Part shown: piece after piece, positions 15,606 to 24,229 of the stretch
Numbering within the stretch: the stretch's first letter is position 1
How the letters are laid out: each line of letters starts with the position of its first letter
Assembly: GCF_022482365.1 (NCBI RefSeq)
Contig: NZ_JAKVPE010000001.1
Coordinates: 1,240,001 to 1,304,000, forward strand
Reading direction: 5' to 3'
DNA length: 64,000 nucleotides
Source: Limosilactobacillus sp.
GTDB taxonomy: Bacteria; Bacillota; Bacilli; Lactobacillales; Lactobacillaceae
Position numbers and translations under genes: made by a program
Notes under the pieces: generated by a model
What the model was told of the DNA's origin: nothing
Database searches by the model: none
The model's input: only the letters and a program-made list of their open reading frames with translations

Positions 15606-17591
15606 ATGGAATTAGTACTCGGCACCATCCTACTGCTGGCCGCGGTGATCGCCGCCAACGTTGTCCACCTCATCTATCCGCGCATCCCCTTGGCGATTTA
15701 CCAAATCGTTGCCGGGATCCTGCTGGCCAGCCTGCCCACGAGCGCGACCAACTTCACCATGCATCCTGAATTGTTCATGATGGTGGTGATTGCGCCATTA
15801 ATGTTCAACGACGGGCAGAACCAGTCCTTCCGCTACCTCTCGAAGAATACTCGCGCCATCTTTTCAATCGCCATCATGCTCGCCCTGGTCACGGTCATCG
15901 TCACCGGCTGCCTTTTGCACCTGGCCATGCCAAAGGTCTTTCCGCTGGCCCTGGCCTTTACCCTGGCGGCCATCATCACCCCGACCGATGCGGTAGCCGT
16001 CAAGTCACTGACCACCAACGTGACCATGCCGGAAAACGTCAGTGGCGCCCTCGAATACGAATCACTGTTCAATGATGCCTCCGGGATCGTCCTCCTCGAC
16101 CTGGCCCTGACCGCCTACCAGTCTGGCCAATTCTCGCTGGGCCACGGCCTGTGGATCTTTGCCTACGTCTTCTTCGGCGGGATCATCTTTGGGGCCGTTC
16201 TCGGCACGATCCTGATCAAGTTGCGGACCCGGCTGATGCGCAACCATGTCGACATCGGTTCAATCGTGATTCCGATCAACGTCATGACGCCCCTGGTGGT
16301 CTACTGGCTGGCCGAAGAACTGCACTTCTCCGGCATCCTGGCCGTCGTGGCCGCCGGGATCGTCCACAGCATTCTCTACGACCGCCTGCGCCTGACCTCA
16401 ACCAAGGTCCAGATCGCCACCACAACTATCTGGACGATCATCAGCGACGCTTTAAACGGCCTGGTATTCGTTCTCCTCGGGGTCCTTCTGCCCCAGGTGC
16501 TGCGACGGACCAGCCTGCTCAGCCTCACCAAGCTGATCGTCATCGCTCTCCTGCTCTACCTGGTCATGACAGCAATGCGCTTCGTCTGGGTTCGCTGGCG
16601 GCTCGTCCGGATTGGCTCCACCCCGGAGAGCCTCAGCAAGGACAGCCTGCTGATGGCGATCGGTGGCATCCACGGGACGATCACCCTCTCCTTGGCCTTC
16701 TCCCTCCCAGTTGCAATCAATGATCACGCCTTTGTCTTCCGCAACTCGATCATCCTGATCGCCGCCATCGTGATCCTCATCAGCATCCTTGTCGGTGCCG
16801 TGGCCTATCCGCTCCTGCTGCCGGCCAAGGCCAAGAGCTTTACCGAGGAGGAATTTCACCACCAGTTGACGGCAACCGTTCAGTATGCGATCAACCAGCT
16901 CAATAACCGGTCCACCGCCCACCGGGAAAAGGCAGTGGTCATCGACCAGTTGAGTACCCAGCTAAACCTTTATCACCAGTTGGACCAGCAGCGTTACCAG
17001 CACCTTATGGCAGCGGCCCACCAGGTCGAGCTCGACACCGTGGACCAGCTCAACGCGGACGGCGTGATCACCGATCGGGAGGCCAACTTCTACGCCCGCT
17101 TCATCAGCCACGCGGTCTTCCGCCACAGCCAGCACGGCTTCTGGGAATACTTCCGGCTGCTCTGGCACCGAATCAAGTGGCGCCACTTCCAACGCAGACA
17201 CCTCCAGCACCACCTTGACCAGAATCCGCAGCTCAAGCAGGCGGTCCAGGACAAAATGACCGTCGCCAAGCAAAATCGGCAGGTCGTTCAGCGGATTCTC
17301 AAGATTACCAGCAAAAAGGTCAACCAGTATTTACAGAGCGTTGAGACTCCTGAAAACGCCAATGAGGTTGCCCTGGTTCGCCGGGCCTACCTCCAGCAGC
17401 GGGAACTCTTTTCCCGGGGCCAGGAGCTCGATAGTGACACCGTCAATCACCTCTTCATCGACGCCTTCCAGTATGAACACAGCTACGTCCAGGAGCGCCA
17501 GGCCGCCGGCAAGTTAAAACCGGAGCTGGCCAACGCCCTCAACGAACAGATCTCAACTGACGAACTTGTCTATGTTCAGTCATTAGACTAA
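15606..17591 (+). CDS. Na+/H+ antiporter, CPA1 family
   Basis: A 661-residue cation:proton antiporter with about 12 transmembrane helices (residues 1-400) and a 260-residue hydrophilic C-terminal domain rich in Gln, His and Arg. The CPA1 hallmark ND motif is in SLFNDASGIVLLDLAL near residue 155, and TLAAIITPTDAVAVKSL near 118 is the conserved helix-4 region. GGAGGGAGAGAAATTGAC precedes the ATG. It exports Na+ (or K+) and imports protons for pH and salt homeostasis. A second, shorter CPA1 protein is encoded at 32.4 kb. Confidence 0.92.
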   Translation: MELVLGTILLLAAVIAANVVHLIYPRIPLAIYQIVAGILLASLPTSATNFTMHPELFMMVVIAPLMFNDGQNQSFRYLSKNTRAIFSIAIMLALVTVIVTGCLLHLAMPKVFPLALAFTLAAIITPTDAVAVKSLTTNVTMPENVSGALEYESLFNDASGIVLLDLALTAYQSGQFSLGHGLWIFAYVFFGGIIFGAVLGTILIKLRTRLMRNHVDIGSIVIPINVMTPLVVYWLAEELHFSGILAVVAAGIVHSILYDRLRLTSTKVQIATTTIWTIISDALNGLVFVLLGVLLPQVLRRTSLLSLTKLIVIALLLYLVMTAMRFVWVRWRLVRIGSTPESLSKDSLLMAIGGIHGTITLSLAFSLPVAINDHAFVFRNSIILIAAIVILISILVGAVAYPLLLPAKAKSFTEEEFHHQLTATVQYAINQLNNRSTAHREKAVVIDQLSTQLNLYHQLDQQRYQHLMAAAHQVELDTVDQLNADGVITDREANFYARFISHAVFRHSQHGFWEYFRLLWHRIKWRHFQRRHLQHHLDQNPQLKQAVQDKMTVAKQNRQVVQRILKITSKKVNQYLQSVETPENANEVALVRRAYLQQRELFSRGQELDSDTVNHLFIDAFQYEHSYVQERQAAGKLKPELANALNEQISTDELVYVQSLD

Positions 17592-17622
17592 AAAAAGTCG
17601 CGCCCGCAAGCGCGACTTTTTT
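17590..17622. terminator. Bidirectional terminator
   Basis: AAAAAAGTCGCG pairs with CGCGACTTTTTT around a short loop. It serves the antiporter and the convergent hydrolase gene. Confidence 0.9.
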
Positions 17623-17623
17623 A

Positions 17624-18604
17624 TTATTTTACGTACTGATTCAAGAACTGAGCAACCTTCTTTGGGTACTCGTGCGGGTAGTGAGCATAGGAGGCCGCGT
17701 GTTTGGCGCCCTTCGCTACCCAGAGCTGCTTGGGCCCGCGGGTGGCCGCGTAGTTCTGGTAAACCATCTTCGTCGGCACGAAATGGTCGTCGCCACCGTG
17801 GATGAAGAGCATCGGCCGGTGGTTGTGGTGCAGCATTTTAAGCGAGCTGGCCTCACTGGTGAAGAAGCCGTTCTTGGTCCGGTTGATTCCACTCAGAATG
17901 GCAATCAGTGGTCCGCGAATAAACTTCGGCAGGTGGTAGAGGTTCCCCGCCTCGTAGTTGAGCTCCGCGTTCAGGCTGGTGTAGCCGCAGTCCTCGACGA
18001 TCGCCTTGACCTGGTGCGGCAGGTGAAGCCCACTGGTCATCATCGCGGTAGCCCCGCCCATGCTGGTCCCGAAGATGACGACCTGGCTCCTAGTCCCGTT
18101 GTGTTGGATCAGCTTATTTGTCCACTTCCGGACGTCATAACGTTCCGGCCAGCCGTAGCCGATGTACTTGCCCTGGCTCTGCCCGTGGGCCCGGGCATCC
18201 GGCATCAAAACGTTGTAGCCCATTTGGTGAAACATTGCCGCGTACTCGCCCATCTTTTCCTTTCTCCCCATGAAGCCGTGGAGGATGACGACGTTCTTGG
18301 TCGTCTGGCGGGCCGCCGGCAGGTAGTCCGCTACCAAGCGGTAGTGTCCGCTGGCGGATTCCATCGTCCAGGTTTGCTTATGGGCGTGCTTAAACCACAT
18401 CTTCTGGTCATAAAGCGGGTCCGACCGGCTGATCCGGTTAGAATTGTTGATGAAGGACTTGTGGCTCGGCACCATCGCGACATTGAAAAAGTAGGCGCCC
18501 GCTGCCAGCATGGCCACCACGATGACGGTGATGATCCCAATCAGCCAGTTGCGCAGCGGATGACGTTTCTTCTTAATTGCAGTATTCAAAATAGTTAACC
18601 CCAT
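17624..18604 (-). CDS. Membrane-anchored alpha/beta hydrolase
   Basis: A 326-residue protein with one N-terminal transmembrane helix (about 20-42) and an extracytoplasmic alpha/beta hydrolase domain. The nucleophile elbow is IFGTSMGGATAM (GxSxG) near residue 180, the oxyanion region is VVILHGFMGRKEKMG near 105, and the acid/His positions fit HGGDDHFVP near 276 and GAKHAASY near 304. It resembles YqkD/FrsA-like exported esterases in lactobacilli; the substrate is unknown. The ATG at 18604 lacks a clear ribosome site. A TTG at 18589, eight bases after GGGG, is an alternative start. Confidence 0.85.
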   Translation of the reverse strand: MGLTILNTAIKKKRHPLRNWLIGIITVIVVAMLAAGAYFFNVAMVPSHKSFINNSNRISRSDPLYDQKMWFKHAHKQTWTMESASGHYRLVADYLPAARQTTKNVVILHGFMGRKEKMGEYAAMFHQMGYNVLMPDARAHGQSQGKYIGYGWPERYDVRKWTNKLIQHNGTRSQVVIFGTSMGGATAMMTSGLHLPHQVKAIVEDCGYTSLNAELNYEAGNLYHLPKFIRGPLIAILSGINRTKNGFFTSEASSLKMLHHNHRPMLFIHGGDDHFVPTKMVYQNYAATRGPKQLWVAKGAKHAASYAHYPHEYPKKVAQFLNQYVK

Positions 18605-18723
18605 GTCATATTTTTGATAATGGAATCAGTTTAGCACACTTTCCGTGGTTTTGCATGTTGTTTTTCCTGCCAAGGCGGCGGAGCAATGGTAAAATAAGAA
18701 TGATACAGTAAGGAAGTGAGCGA

Positions 18724-19137
18724 ATGTTTCCAGAAAGACTGCGCGCTTTACGAAAGGGCCAGAAAATAACCTTAAAAGAACTTGCCGAACACCTCAACGA
18801 GAATCTCGGACCGGGTGAAAAGCCCAACACCGCCTCCCAGATTGGCAACTGGGAGCGGGGCATCCGGAACCCGTCCTACATTGAGGCCCGCAAGCTTGCC
18901 GAATTTTTCAACGTGAGCCTCGACTATTTGACCGGGAAAACCGACCGCAACGACTTCGATCTTGCCAAGCTCTTCTTCTCCGATCGGGACCTGACCTTTA
19001 ACAACACGATCCTGTCGAGTGACGATCGCTACGAGATTTTCCAGCTGATCGACGGCTACCTCAAGGGCCGCAACAACCGGCACGATACCGATAAGTTCTA
19101 CGGCAAGCAGGAACAACTGAACCTCAAGCTCAAGTAA
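18724..19137 (+). CDS. XRE-family helix-turn-helix regulator
   Basis: A 137-residue protein with an N-terminal Cro/CI-type helix-turn-helix (LRALRKGQKITLKELAEHLN ... IGNWERGIRNPSYIEARKLAEFFNVSLDYLTG, residues 6-75). The region between helices 2 and 3 is longer than usual (ENLGPGEKPNTAS). A 60-residue C-terminal part of unknown fold follows. AAGGAAGTGAGCGA precedes the ATG, and TGGTAAAAT about 30 bases upstream looks like an extended -10 box. It is followed after 10 bases by the methyltransferase-like gene. Confidence 0.88.
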   Translation: MFPERLRALRKGQKITLKELAEHLNENLGPGEKPNTASQIGNWERGIRNPSYIEARKLAEFFNVSLDYLTGKTDRNDFDLAKLFFSDRDLTFNNTILSSDDRYEIFQLIDGYLKGRNNRHDTDKFYGKQEQLNLKLK

Positions 19138-19147
19138 GGAAGACGCA

Positions 19148-20005
19148 ATGAATCCAAAGCAAGTTAAAAAATTAAGGAAACGGGTCAAAAAGGCCCACCG
19201 CACGGTCCAACAGTCACCCTACATTGCGGAATTGACGCGGGACCGGGAGCTTTTCAACGACTTTCCGCCGGTCACCTACCTGATCAACAACGCCCTGGAG
19301 AGCGACCGTCTGCTTAGAGCCGGCCTCCTGCCCCAGCCACTGCCGACGATGTTGCTGCCGGATGACATCCAGGACACGATTTTTCAAAAGGTCAACCAGC
19401 AGTATCCCCAGGGTGATCCCCGTGGCGACCGCCTGTGGAACAAATATAACGAAGAGTTGCCCAAACTCGACGCCGCCCTGCGCAATTTCCGCGACTACCT
19501 CGAGGACACCTACGGAATGTGGTCCTACGTTAACGCGCCCTTCGCCCATGCCCTGTCCGACTACCTGAACGGGGCACCGGTCCTGGAGATCATGGCCGGC
19601 AACGGCTACATTTCCAAGGGGCTGCGCAATAACCGGCCGACCCAGCAGATCTACACCACCGACAGTCAGGATTGGGTCAAGGAAAACGAGACCGGCAAGC
19701 ACCCGGTCACCGCAATCGAAAAGCTGGATGCCATCAGTGCAATCAAGAAGTACGGCGACCAGGTGGATTACGTCATCATGTCCTGGGCTCCCGACAAGGG
19801 CGATACCGACTGGCAGGTCCTTCAACTGCTGCGCCGGGACTACCCGGACGTCAAGCTGCTGGTGATCGGCGAAAGAAACGGGGCCACCAACTCCAAGCAG
19901 TTCTGGCAGGAGGCCGTCTTGAGTCAGGACGAGGCTCTTAAGCGCGTCAACGTCCAGCTGCACTCCTTCGACCTGATTGACGAACAGGTTTACCTCGCCA
20001 AATAA
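19148..20005 (+). CDS. SAM-dependent methyltransferase-like protein
   Basis: A 285-residue cytosolic protein. Residues 1-120 are a helical, basic domain. Residues 140-285 look like a class I methyltransferase fold: motif I VLEIMAGNGYISKGL near 142, an acidic end of strand 2 at IYTTDSQDW, motif IV-like VDYVIMSWAPDKGDTDW near 212, and KLLVIGERNGATNS near 238. The target is unknown. It forms a two-gene unit with the XRE regulator and ends at a terminator. Confidence 0.72.
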   Translation: MNPKQVKKLRKRVKKAHRTVQQSPYIAELTRDRELFNDFPPVTYLINNALESDRLLRAGLLPQPLPTMLLPDDIQDTIFQKVNQQYPQGDPRGDRLWNKYNEELPKLDAALRNFRDYLEDTYGMWSYVNAPFAHALSDYLNGAPVLEIMAGNGYISKGLRNNRPTQQIYTTDSQDWVKENETGKHPVTAIEKLDAISAIKKYGDQVDYVIMSWAPDKGDTDWQVLQLLRRDYPDVKLLVIGERNGATNSKQFWQEAVLSQDEALKRVNVQLHSFDLIDEQVYLAK

Positions 20006-20024
20006 GTGAAACCAAGGGCAGATT

Positions 20025-20067
20025 AAAGGGCCGGGATCATCATTTTTTGAAGATCCTGGCCTTTTCC
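20025..20067 (+). terminator. Intrinsic terminator
   Basis: AAGGGCCGGGATC pairs with GATCCTGGCCTTTT (one wobble) around a T-rich loop. It ends the regulator-methyltransferase unit. Confidence 0.82.
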
Positions 20068-20164
20068 TCTAGAATTGTTGGCCAATCTCGGATACACTAG
20101 ACTGAGTCTGAATTTTTAAAGAAAGGAAGTTCGACGGCCACGCTGCCTGTCGACGGTGATCACC

Positions 20165-21331
20165 ATGAAATATCGCCTGCAAGCCATTCTCTTTGTCTTC
20201 GTTGCCTTTATGCTCGGCTGTAACGAGTACATGATCGTCGGGGTCCTGCCCGACATCGCCCACGAGTACCACGACTCCCTGTCTGCCCTGGGGCTTTTGG
20301 TAACGGTCTTTGCCCTGATCTACGCCATCTTTACCCCGATCATTACCTCAATGGCGAGCCGGTGGAAACGACACCACGTTCTGCTGACGCTGATGGTGGT
20401 TTTCTTTGTCGGCAACACCTGGTCGGCGCTGGCCACAAACTACGTCTCCCTCCTGCTCTCGCGGATCCTGACGGCAACGGTGGCCGGGGCGATCATCTCG
20501 CTCGTCCTCGTAATGGCCAGCTTTGTTGCGCCGCGGGAGAAGCGGGCCAGTCTGGTCTCCTGGGTCTTTGCCGGCTTTAGCATCGCCTCGGTCATCGGGA
20601 TCCCGATCGGGACGGTCATTAGCACGACCTTCTCCTGGCACGACAGCTTCTGGATGATCACCGTTTTGACCATCTTCGTCTTTGCCGGCCTGGTCTGGCT
20701 GGTGCCGCGGGACACGCCCCAGTTCAAGAGCACGCTGGGCAAGCAGTTTGCCCTGCTCAAGGACGGGCGGGTGATCCTCGGGGTGATCTTCATCGTAGCG
20801 ATCTGCGCGGCCGACTACTCGATCTACACTTACATTCGGCCCCTGATCACCAACGAGATGGGCTTTAGCAACGCCTGGCTGAACTGGCTGCTGTTCGGCA
20901 TGGGGATCTTCTTCATCATCGGCAACAAGTTCGGTGGCTTCCTGGCCGACCGCGGTGGGGTTCACCGCCTCAGCGGGATCTACATCGCAATGACCATCCT
21001 CTACCTCGCCTTTGGCCCGCTGCTGAGCTACAAATGGATCGCCATCCTGATCGTCGCCCTGCTCTGCGTAGCCTTCTCCTGCTACGGTTCCTCGACCCAG
21101 CTGATGTTTTTGGACATCGCCGAAAAGGACTACCCACAGTCCCTTGACCTGGCCTCGTCTTTGAACTCGATCTTTGCTAATATCGGCATCTCGCTGGGTT
21201 CCTTTACCGCATCGACTGCCGTTCAGTTCATTCCAATGCACGATCTCGGCTACGTCGGCTCCCTCTACGGCATCCTGGCCACCGTCCTGGTCATCATCCT
21301 CAGCCGGAAGTATACGGGGATGCGGTATTAA
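20165..21331 (+). CDS. MFS transporter, DHA1-type efflux family
   Basis: A 388-residue major facilitator protein with 12 predicted helices. The N-terminal stretch MLGCNEYMIVGVLPDIAHEY is characteristic of the AraJ/YdhP/YbcL group of drug and sugar efflux permeases (family form N/T-E-x-x-x-x-G-L/V-L). The loop 2-3 motif is present as SMASRWKRHHVL. GGTGATCACC precedes the ATG at 20165. The substrate is unknown. It stands alone, with terminators on both sides. Confidence 0.85.
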   Translation: MKYRLQAILFVFVAFMLGCNEYMIVGVLPDIAHEYHDSLSALGLLVTVFALIYAIFTPIITSMASRWKRHHVLLTLMVVFFVGNTWSALATNYVSLLLSRILTATVAGAIISLVLVMASFVAPREKRASLVSWVFAGFSIASVIGIPIGTVISTTFSWHDSFWMITVLTIFVFAGLVWLVPRDTPQFKSTLGKQFALLKDGRVILGVIFIVAICAADYSIYTYIRPLITNEMGFSNAWLNWLLFGMGIFFIIGNKFGGFLADRGGVHRLSGIYIAMTILYLAFGPLLSYKWIAILIVALLCVAFSCYGSSTQLMFLDIAEKDYPQSLDLASSLNSIFANIGISLGSFTASTAVQFIPMHDLGYVGSLYGILATVLVIILSRKYTGMRY

Positions 21332-21349
21332 AATTTATCACAAAGTATG

Positions 21350-21534
21350 AAAAAAACACGGCATCAAATAAATGATGCCGTGTTTTTGTGTGTATTGATA
21401 CTATCTCAGGGTCACCAGCGACGTCCACTTCGCCAATGCCCAGGCGCCCCACAATCCGGTGGGTTAACGCGCCCCACAATCGAAAAAGTATTGGCAGCAA
21501 TTTGGGTTGCTACCAGACCTCTCGACTCATCGCA
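21350..21534 (-). ncRNA. Putative free-standing structured small RNA (~185 nt)
   Basis: A near-consensus promoter (TTGCCG, 17 bases, TATAAT) points into a 185-base non-coding stretch that ends at a strong terminator; no gene follows on this strand. The transcript can fold an 8-bp hairpin at 21514-21493 (GGUAGCAA/UUGCUGCC) and a 9-bp hairpin with wobbles at 21438-21413 (CAUUGGCGA/UCGCUGGUG). Between them a 13-base sequence, GAUUGUGGGGCGC, occurs twice around a single CCCAC. CCCAC can pair with the GUGGG of either copy but not both. I do not recognise an Rfam family; it is not tmRNA, RNase P, SRP RNA or a T-box by motif. Transcript ends are inferred. Confidence 0.55.
21351..21387. terminator. 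Bidirectional terminator shared by MFS gene and minus-strand RNA
   Basis: AAAAAACACGGCATC pairs with GATGCCGTGTTTTT around an 8-base loop, with A/T runs on both sides, so it works in both directions. On the minus strand it ends the putative RNA gene. Confidence 0.9.
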
Positions 21535-21540
21535 AAATCT

Positions 21541-21569
21541 ATTATAGCTCGTCAACCGCCAATCGGCAA
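21541..21569 (-). promoter_or_regulatory. Promoter of the putative small RNA
   Basis: On the minus strand, TTGCCG (21569-21564), a 17-base spacer and TATAAT (21546-21541). It begins five bases past the stop codon of the 152-residue gene, so it drives transcription only into the non-coding stretch. Confidence 0.65.
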
Positions 21570-21573
21570 GCGC

Positions 21574-22032
21574 CTAAGCCCGGGCCTCCATCACGTCGGC
21601 CAGGTGCGAGGCAACCCATTGCTGGGCTTTTTCTACCAGGTTCGCAACGCTGCCCGCCTGGTCGGTTTCATTAGCCAGTTCGTCGATCCGCAGGCCGGAC
21701 TTGTTGACGTCGTCACTCTCCATGACCAGGTAGAGGTTGACCGGGTAGGCCGGGCCCTTGTCCAGCAATTTAGGCACCAGACGCTCGGCCTCTTCCATCG
21801 GCACGTTGATCAGATTGGTCTCTAGGCGCAGGCTGACCGGATCACCCTTCTTCATCTTGACGTTGACCAGGTACTGGCCCAAATAGCCTTTGTCCAGCTG
21901 GTCAATCACGAACTCGATTCCGGCTTTTAATGTCGTCTTCTGTTGGGCCTGGGCCGCCGTCTTGTCGACCGTTTCTTGCTCAACCTTGTTGGCAGTCAGC
22001 AACTCAAGGTAATTATCGACCGTTAGTTTCAT
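21574..22032 (-). CDS. Hypothetical cytosolic protein (152 aa)
   Basis: A 152-residue acidic soluble protein with no signal or membrane segment. The middle is beta-rich (YLVNVKMKKGDPVSLRLETNL, YPVNLYLVMES) and the ends are helical. I do not recognise the family. Its start overlaps the end of the upstream membrane-protein gene by 20 bases, which implies translational coupling. No terminator separates it from the RNA promoter downstream, so its mRNA may carry the structured RNA region as a 3' end. Confidence 0.7.
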   Translation of the reverse strand: MKLTVDNYLELLTANKVEQETVDKTAAQAQQKTTLKAGIEFVIDQLDKGYLGQYLVNVKMKKGDPVSLRLETNLINVPMEEAERLVPKLLDKGPAYPVNLYLVMESDDVNKSGLRIDELANETDQAGSVANLVEKAQQWVASHLADVMEARA

Positions 22033-22438
22033 TCTTCTTCGCCTTCTCCATCAACTTTTCAATCCGCATCTCCGTGTATTCGTGCCGCTGCTTAAATCCG
22101 TAGTAGACACCCGCGGCGCCGAGCAGGATCCCGGCAACCCCGAGGGCCTCGACGAACAAGCCATAGGCGCTGGTCCGCGGCCGCACCATTTCAAAGGCAG
22201 CCAGGCTGGCGATCGCAAAGTAGAGGTTAATAAAGATGGTCGCATAGCCACAAAAACGCATCTTGACCAGGGCCAGGCCGTCGACCACCCCGGCCAGGAT
22301 GATGAAGATCAGCAGGCGGGGCCAAACGGCCATTGAAGTCAGGGATTGACCGTGTTGAATAAACATGATGGCATCGAGAACCATGGCCACCACCGCCGCC
22401 ACGGAGGACACGGCAATGACCTTATCAGAATTTTTCAT
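22013..22438 (-). CDS. Hypothetical four-helix membrane protein (141 aa)
   Basis: A 141-residue membrane protein with four hydrophobic segments (about 8-28, 38-60, 66-84, 92-112) and a charged C-terminal tail (RHEYTEMRIEKLMEKAKKNET). GAGAAGAAATATCA precedes the ATG. Family not recognised. It is the first gene of a two-gene unit with the overlapping 152-residue gene. Confidence 0.7.
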   Translation of the reverse strand: MKNSDKVIAVSSVAAVVAMVLDAIMFIQHGQSLTSMAVWPRLLIFIILAGVVDGLALVKMRFCGYATIFINLYFAIASLAAFEMVRPRTSAYGLFVEALGVAGILLGAAGVYYGFKQRHEYTEMRIEKLMEKAKKNETNGR

Positions 22439-22478
22439 TGATATTTCTTCTCACTTTCTCGTGAACTTTGTGGTACGC

Positions 22479-22517
22479 AAAATGGGACTACCACAAATCG
22501 TGTTATAGTCCCATTTT
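22479..22517. terminator. Terminator after lipoate ligase
   Basis: AAAATGGGACTA pairs with TAGTCCCATTTT around a 15-base loop. A/T runs flank both sides. It ends lplA on the minus strand and insulates the following operon. Confidence 0.85.
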
Positions 22518-22541
22518 ACTAGATATTCTGCTAAAGCTCAA

Positions 22542-23555
22542 TTAGGCCAGGAGGTCCGCGATCTCATCGGTCGGGATCCCGGTAATGTATTGCTGGGTGC
22601 CGGCGTCTTCCAAGACCTTCTTAATAGCGTCGTGGTCGTACTTGACGCCCTTCAGCTTGTCGGCCAGTTCGGTAACGTCCTTTGGCCCGAAGAAGTCACC
22701 GAAGAATTTGATGTTTTCGATCACGCCATTCTTAACGTCGATCCGGGCATCAATTGTCCCCATGTCGAAGTGCTTCCGCCGCTTCGTCGTGAACTCAGGG
22801 TTCTTGCCGTAGACCCAGTCCCAGTTGTTGTAGTACTGCTCGTAGATCTTATCGATTTCCTTTTGGTCTTCAGGGGTAACCACGTACTGCTTGTCCTTGA
22901 TCTCGTCTAAGCTGTCAACGTGGAAGAGGCCCTTGATCAGGTCGTCTCTGAAGGTTGGCACGTCAATGTCCTGGTATTCCTTTGCCAGGTATGGCCGCAG
23001 GTTCGTGACCCGGGAACGAACGGACTTGATTCCCTTGGATTCGATCTTGTCCTTGGCAACGTGGAGGGCGTCGGCAACCACGCTCAGATCAACGTTGAGC
23101 ATCAAGGTCCCGTGGGAGAAGGTCTTGCCGTTCCGTGAGTACATAGCGTTGCCGGAGAACTTCTTGCCGTCAACCAGGATGTCGTTTCGGCCGCTGACCT
23201 CGGCGCTGGTAGCCCCCATCTTATGAAGCACGTCAACGATTGGCTGGGTGAAGGACTTAAAGTCCCCGAATTCCTCGCTGTCGCTTGGAACCACAAAGGA
23301 GAAGCACAGGTTCCCCATGTCCTGATAAACCGCGCCACCACCGGACAGGCGCCGGGTTACGCGAATGTTATGTTCCTTAACGTAGTCCTGGTTGATTTCT
23401 TCTTGAGTGTTCTGATTCCGGCCGACGATAATGCATGGCTCTTCGTAGTAGAACAGCACCAGTGGCTCGTTACCGAAGTCCTTGTCGTTCATCAGATATT
23501 GTTCTGTAGCTAAGTTCATCCCGATGTTGTGGGACGTCATTGAAACATAACGCAT
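22542..23555 (-). CDS. lplA: Lipoate--protein ligase A
   Basis: A 337-residue enzyme that adenylates lipoate and transfers it to lipoyl domains. The catalytic-domain motif RVTRRLSGGGAVYQDMGNLCFSF is near residues 68-90, VSGRNDILVDGKKFSGNAMYSR near 119 contains the conserved lysine region, and a C-terminal accessory domain (residues 250-337) is present. Length fits the LplA family with the extra domain. The acceptor proteins (pyruvate dehydrogenase E2 or glycine cleavage H) are not encoded in the window. Confidence 0.93.
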   Translation of the reverse strand: MRYVSMTSHNIGMNLATEQYLMNDKDFGNEPLVLFYYEEPCIIVGRNQNTQEEINQDYVKEHNIRVTRRLSGGGAVYQDMGNLCFSFVVPSDSEEFGDFKSFTQPIVDVLHKMGATSAEVSGRNDILVDGKKFSGNAMYSRNGKTFSHGTLMLNVDLSVVADALHVAKDKIESKGIKSVRSRVTNLRPYLAKEYQDIDVPTFRDDLIKGLFHVDSLDEIKDKQYVVTPEDQKEIDKIYEQYYNNWDWVYGKNPEFTTKRRKHFDMGTIDARIDVKNGVIENIKFFGDFFGPKDVTELADKLKGVKYDHDAIKKVLEDAGTQQYITGIPTDEIADLLA

Positions 23556-23744
23556 AGTGTAACCCCTCTTTATAAAATCATACTAAATGCTATGAATTGT
23601 CATTTAGTTTCCATTAACGTAGTGTAGTCTTCTTCGCAACCGTTTTCAATAATTTCCACTCGAAACAGTTAATAATTATATCGAAATGCAGGAAAAAACC
23701 TTATAATATAGGTGATTACCTAACATTCAAAGGAGTTTTTGATT

Positions 23745-24209
23745 ATGGCAAACGACTTCCAATACCACAACATCATGGTCGCCGTCGACGGTTCCCAGGC
23801 CACCAGCCAGGTGCTTGACGCCGCCATCGACAGCGCCCTGCGCAACAACGCCCACCTCGACATCTTAAACGTCACCCAGGTCGACCAGATCACCGATGGC
23901 TACAGCAACGCCGTCCTCAGCGAAAAGCAGACCTTCGATGCCGTCCACACCACCCGGGAACGGCTCGACGACCTGAAGGCCAAAGCCGAAAAGGCCGGGC
24001 TCAGCGACGTCAGCATTCACATCCGGTTTGGTAACCCCAAGCGGGTCATCGCGCGGGAATTTCCGAAGGACCACCACAATGATCTGATCGTGATGGGCAC
24101 CACCGGCCTGTCCGGCGTGGAACGCTTCGTGCTCGGTTCGGTTACCAACTACGTCAACCGGAACGCTCTCTGCGACGTGATGGTCGTCCAGGTCAAGAAA
24201 CAAAAGTAA
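23745..24209 (+). CDS. Universal stress protein (UspA family)
   Basis: A 154-residue cytosolic protein. YHNIMVAVDGSQATSQVLDAAI at the start and DLIVMGTTGLSGVERFVLGSVTNYVNR near residue 113 carry the ATP-binding G-x-x-G-(9)-G-S/T pattern of the UspFG/MJ0577-like group. AAAGGAG precedes the ATG at 23745, and TATAAT lies about 40 bases upstream. It is divergent from lplA and followed after 20 bases by the TetM-like GTPase, so the two may be co-transcribed. A paralogue is encoded at 57.6 kb. Confidence 0.92.
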   Translation: MANDFQYHNIMVAVDGSQATSQVLDAAIDSALRNNAHLDILNVTQVDQITDGYSNAVLSEKQTFDAVHTTRERLDDLKAKAEKAGLSDVSIHIRFGNPKRVIAREFPKDHHNDLIVMGTTGLSGVERFVLGSVTNYVNRNALCDVMVVQVKKQK

Positions 24210-24229
24210 TTTTTGAGGGGGACTTAATC

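Noticed and set aside
21388-21547. Protein-coding frames on either strand between the MFS gene and the 152-residue gene
   Set aside because: The short frames lack ribosome sites and recognisable sequence; the promoter, hairpins and terminator fit an RNA better.
23556-23744. Structured leader (such as a Lacto-usp-type RNA) upstream of the universal stress protein gene
   Set aside because: The region is AT-rich with only a promoter visible; I could not find stable conserved-looking stems.
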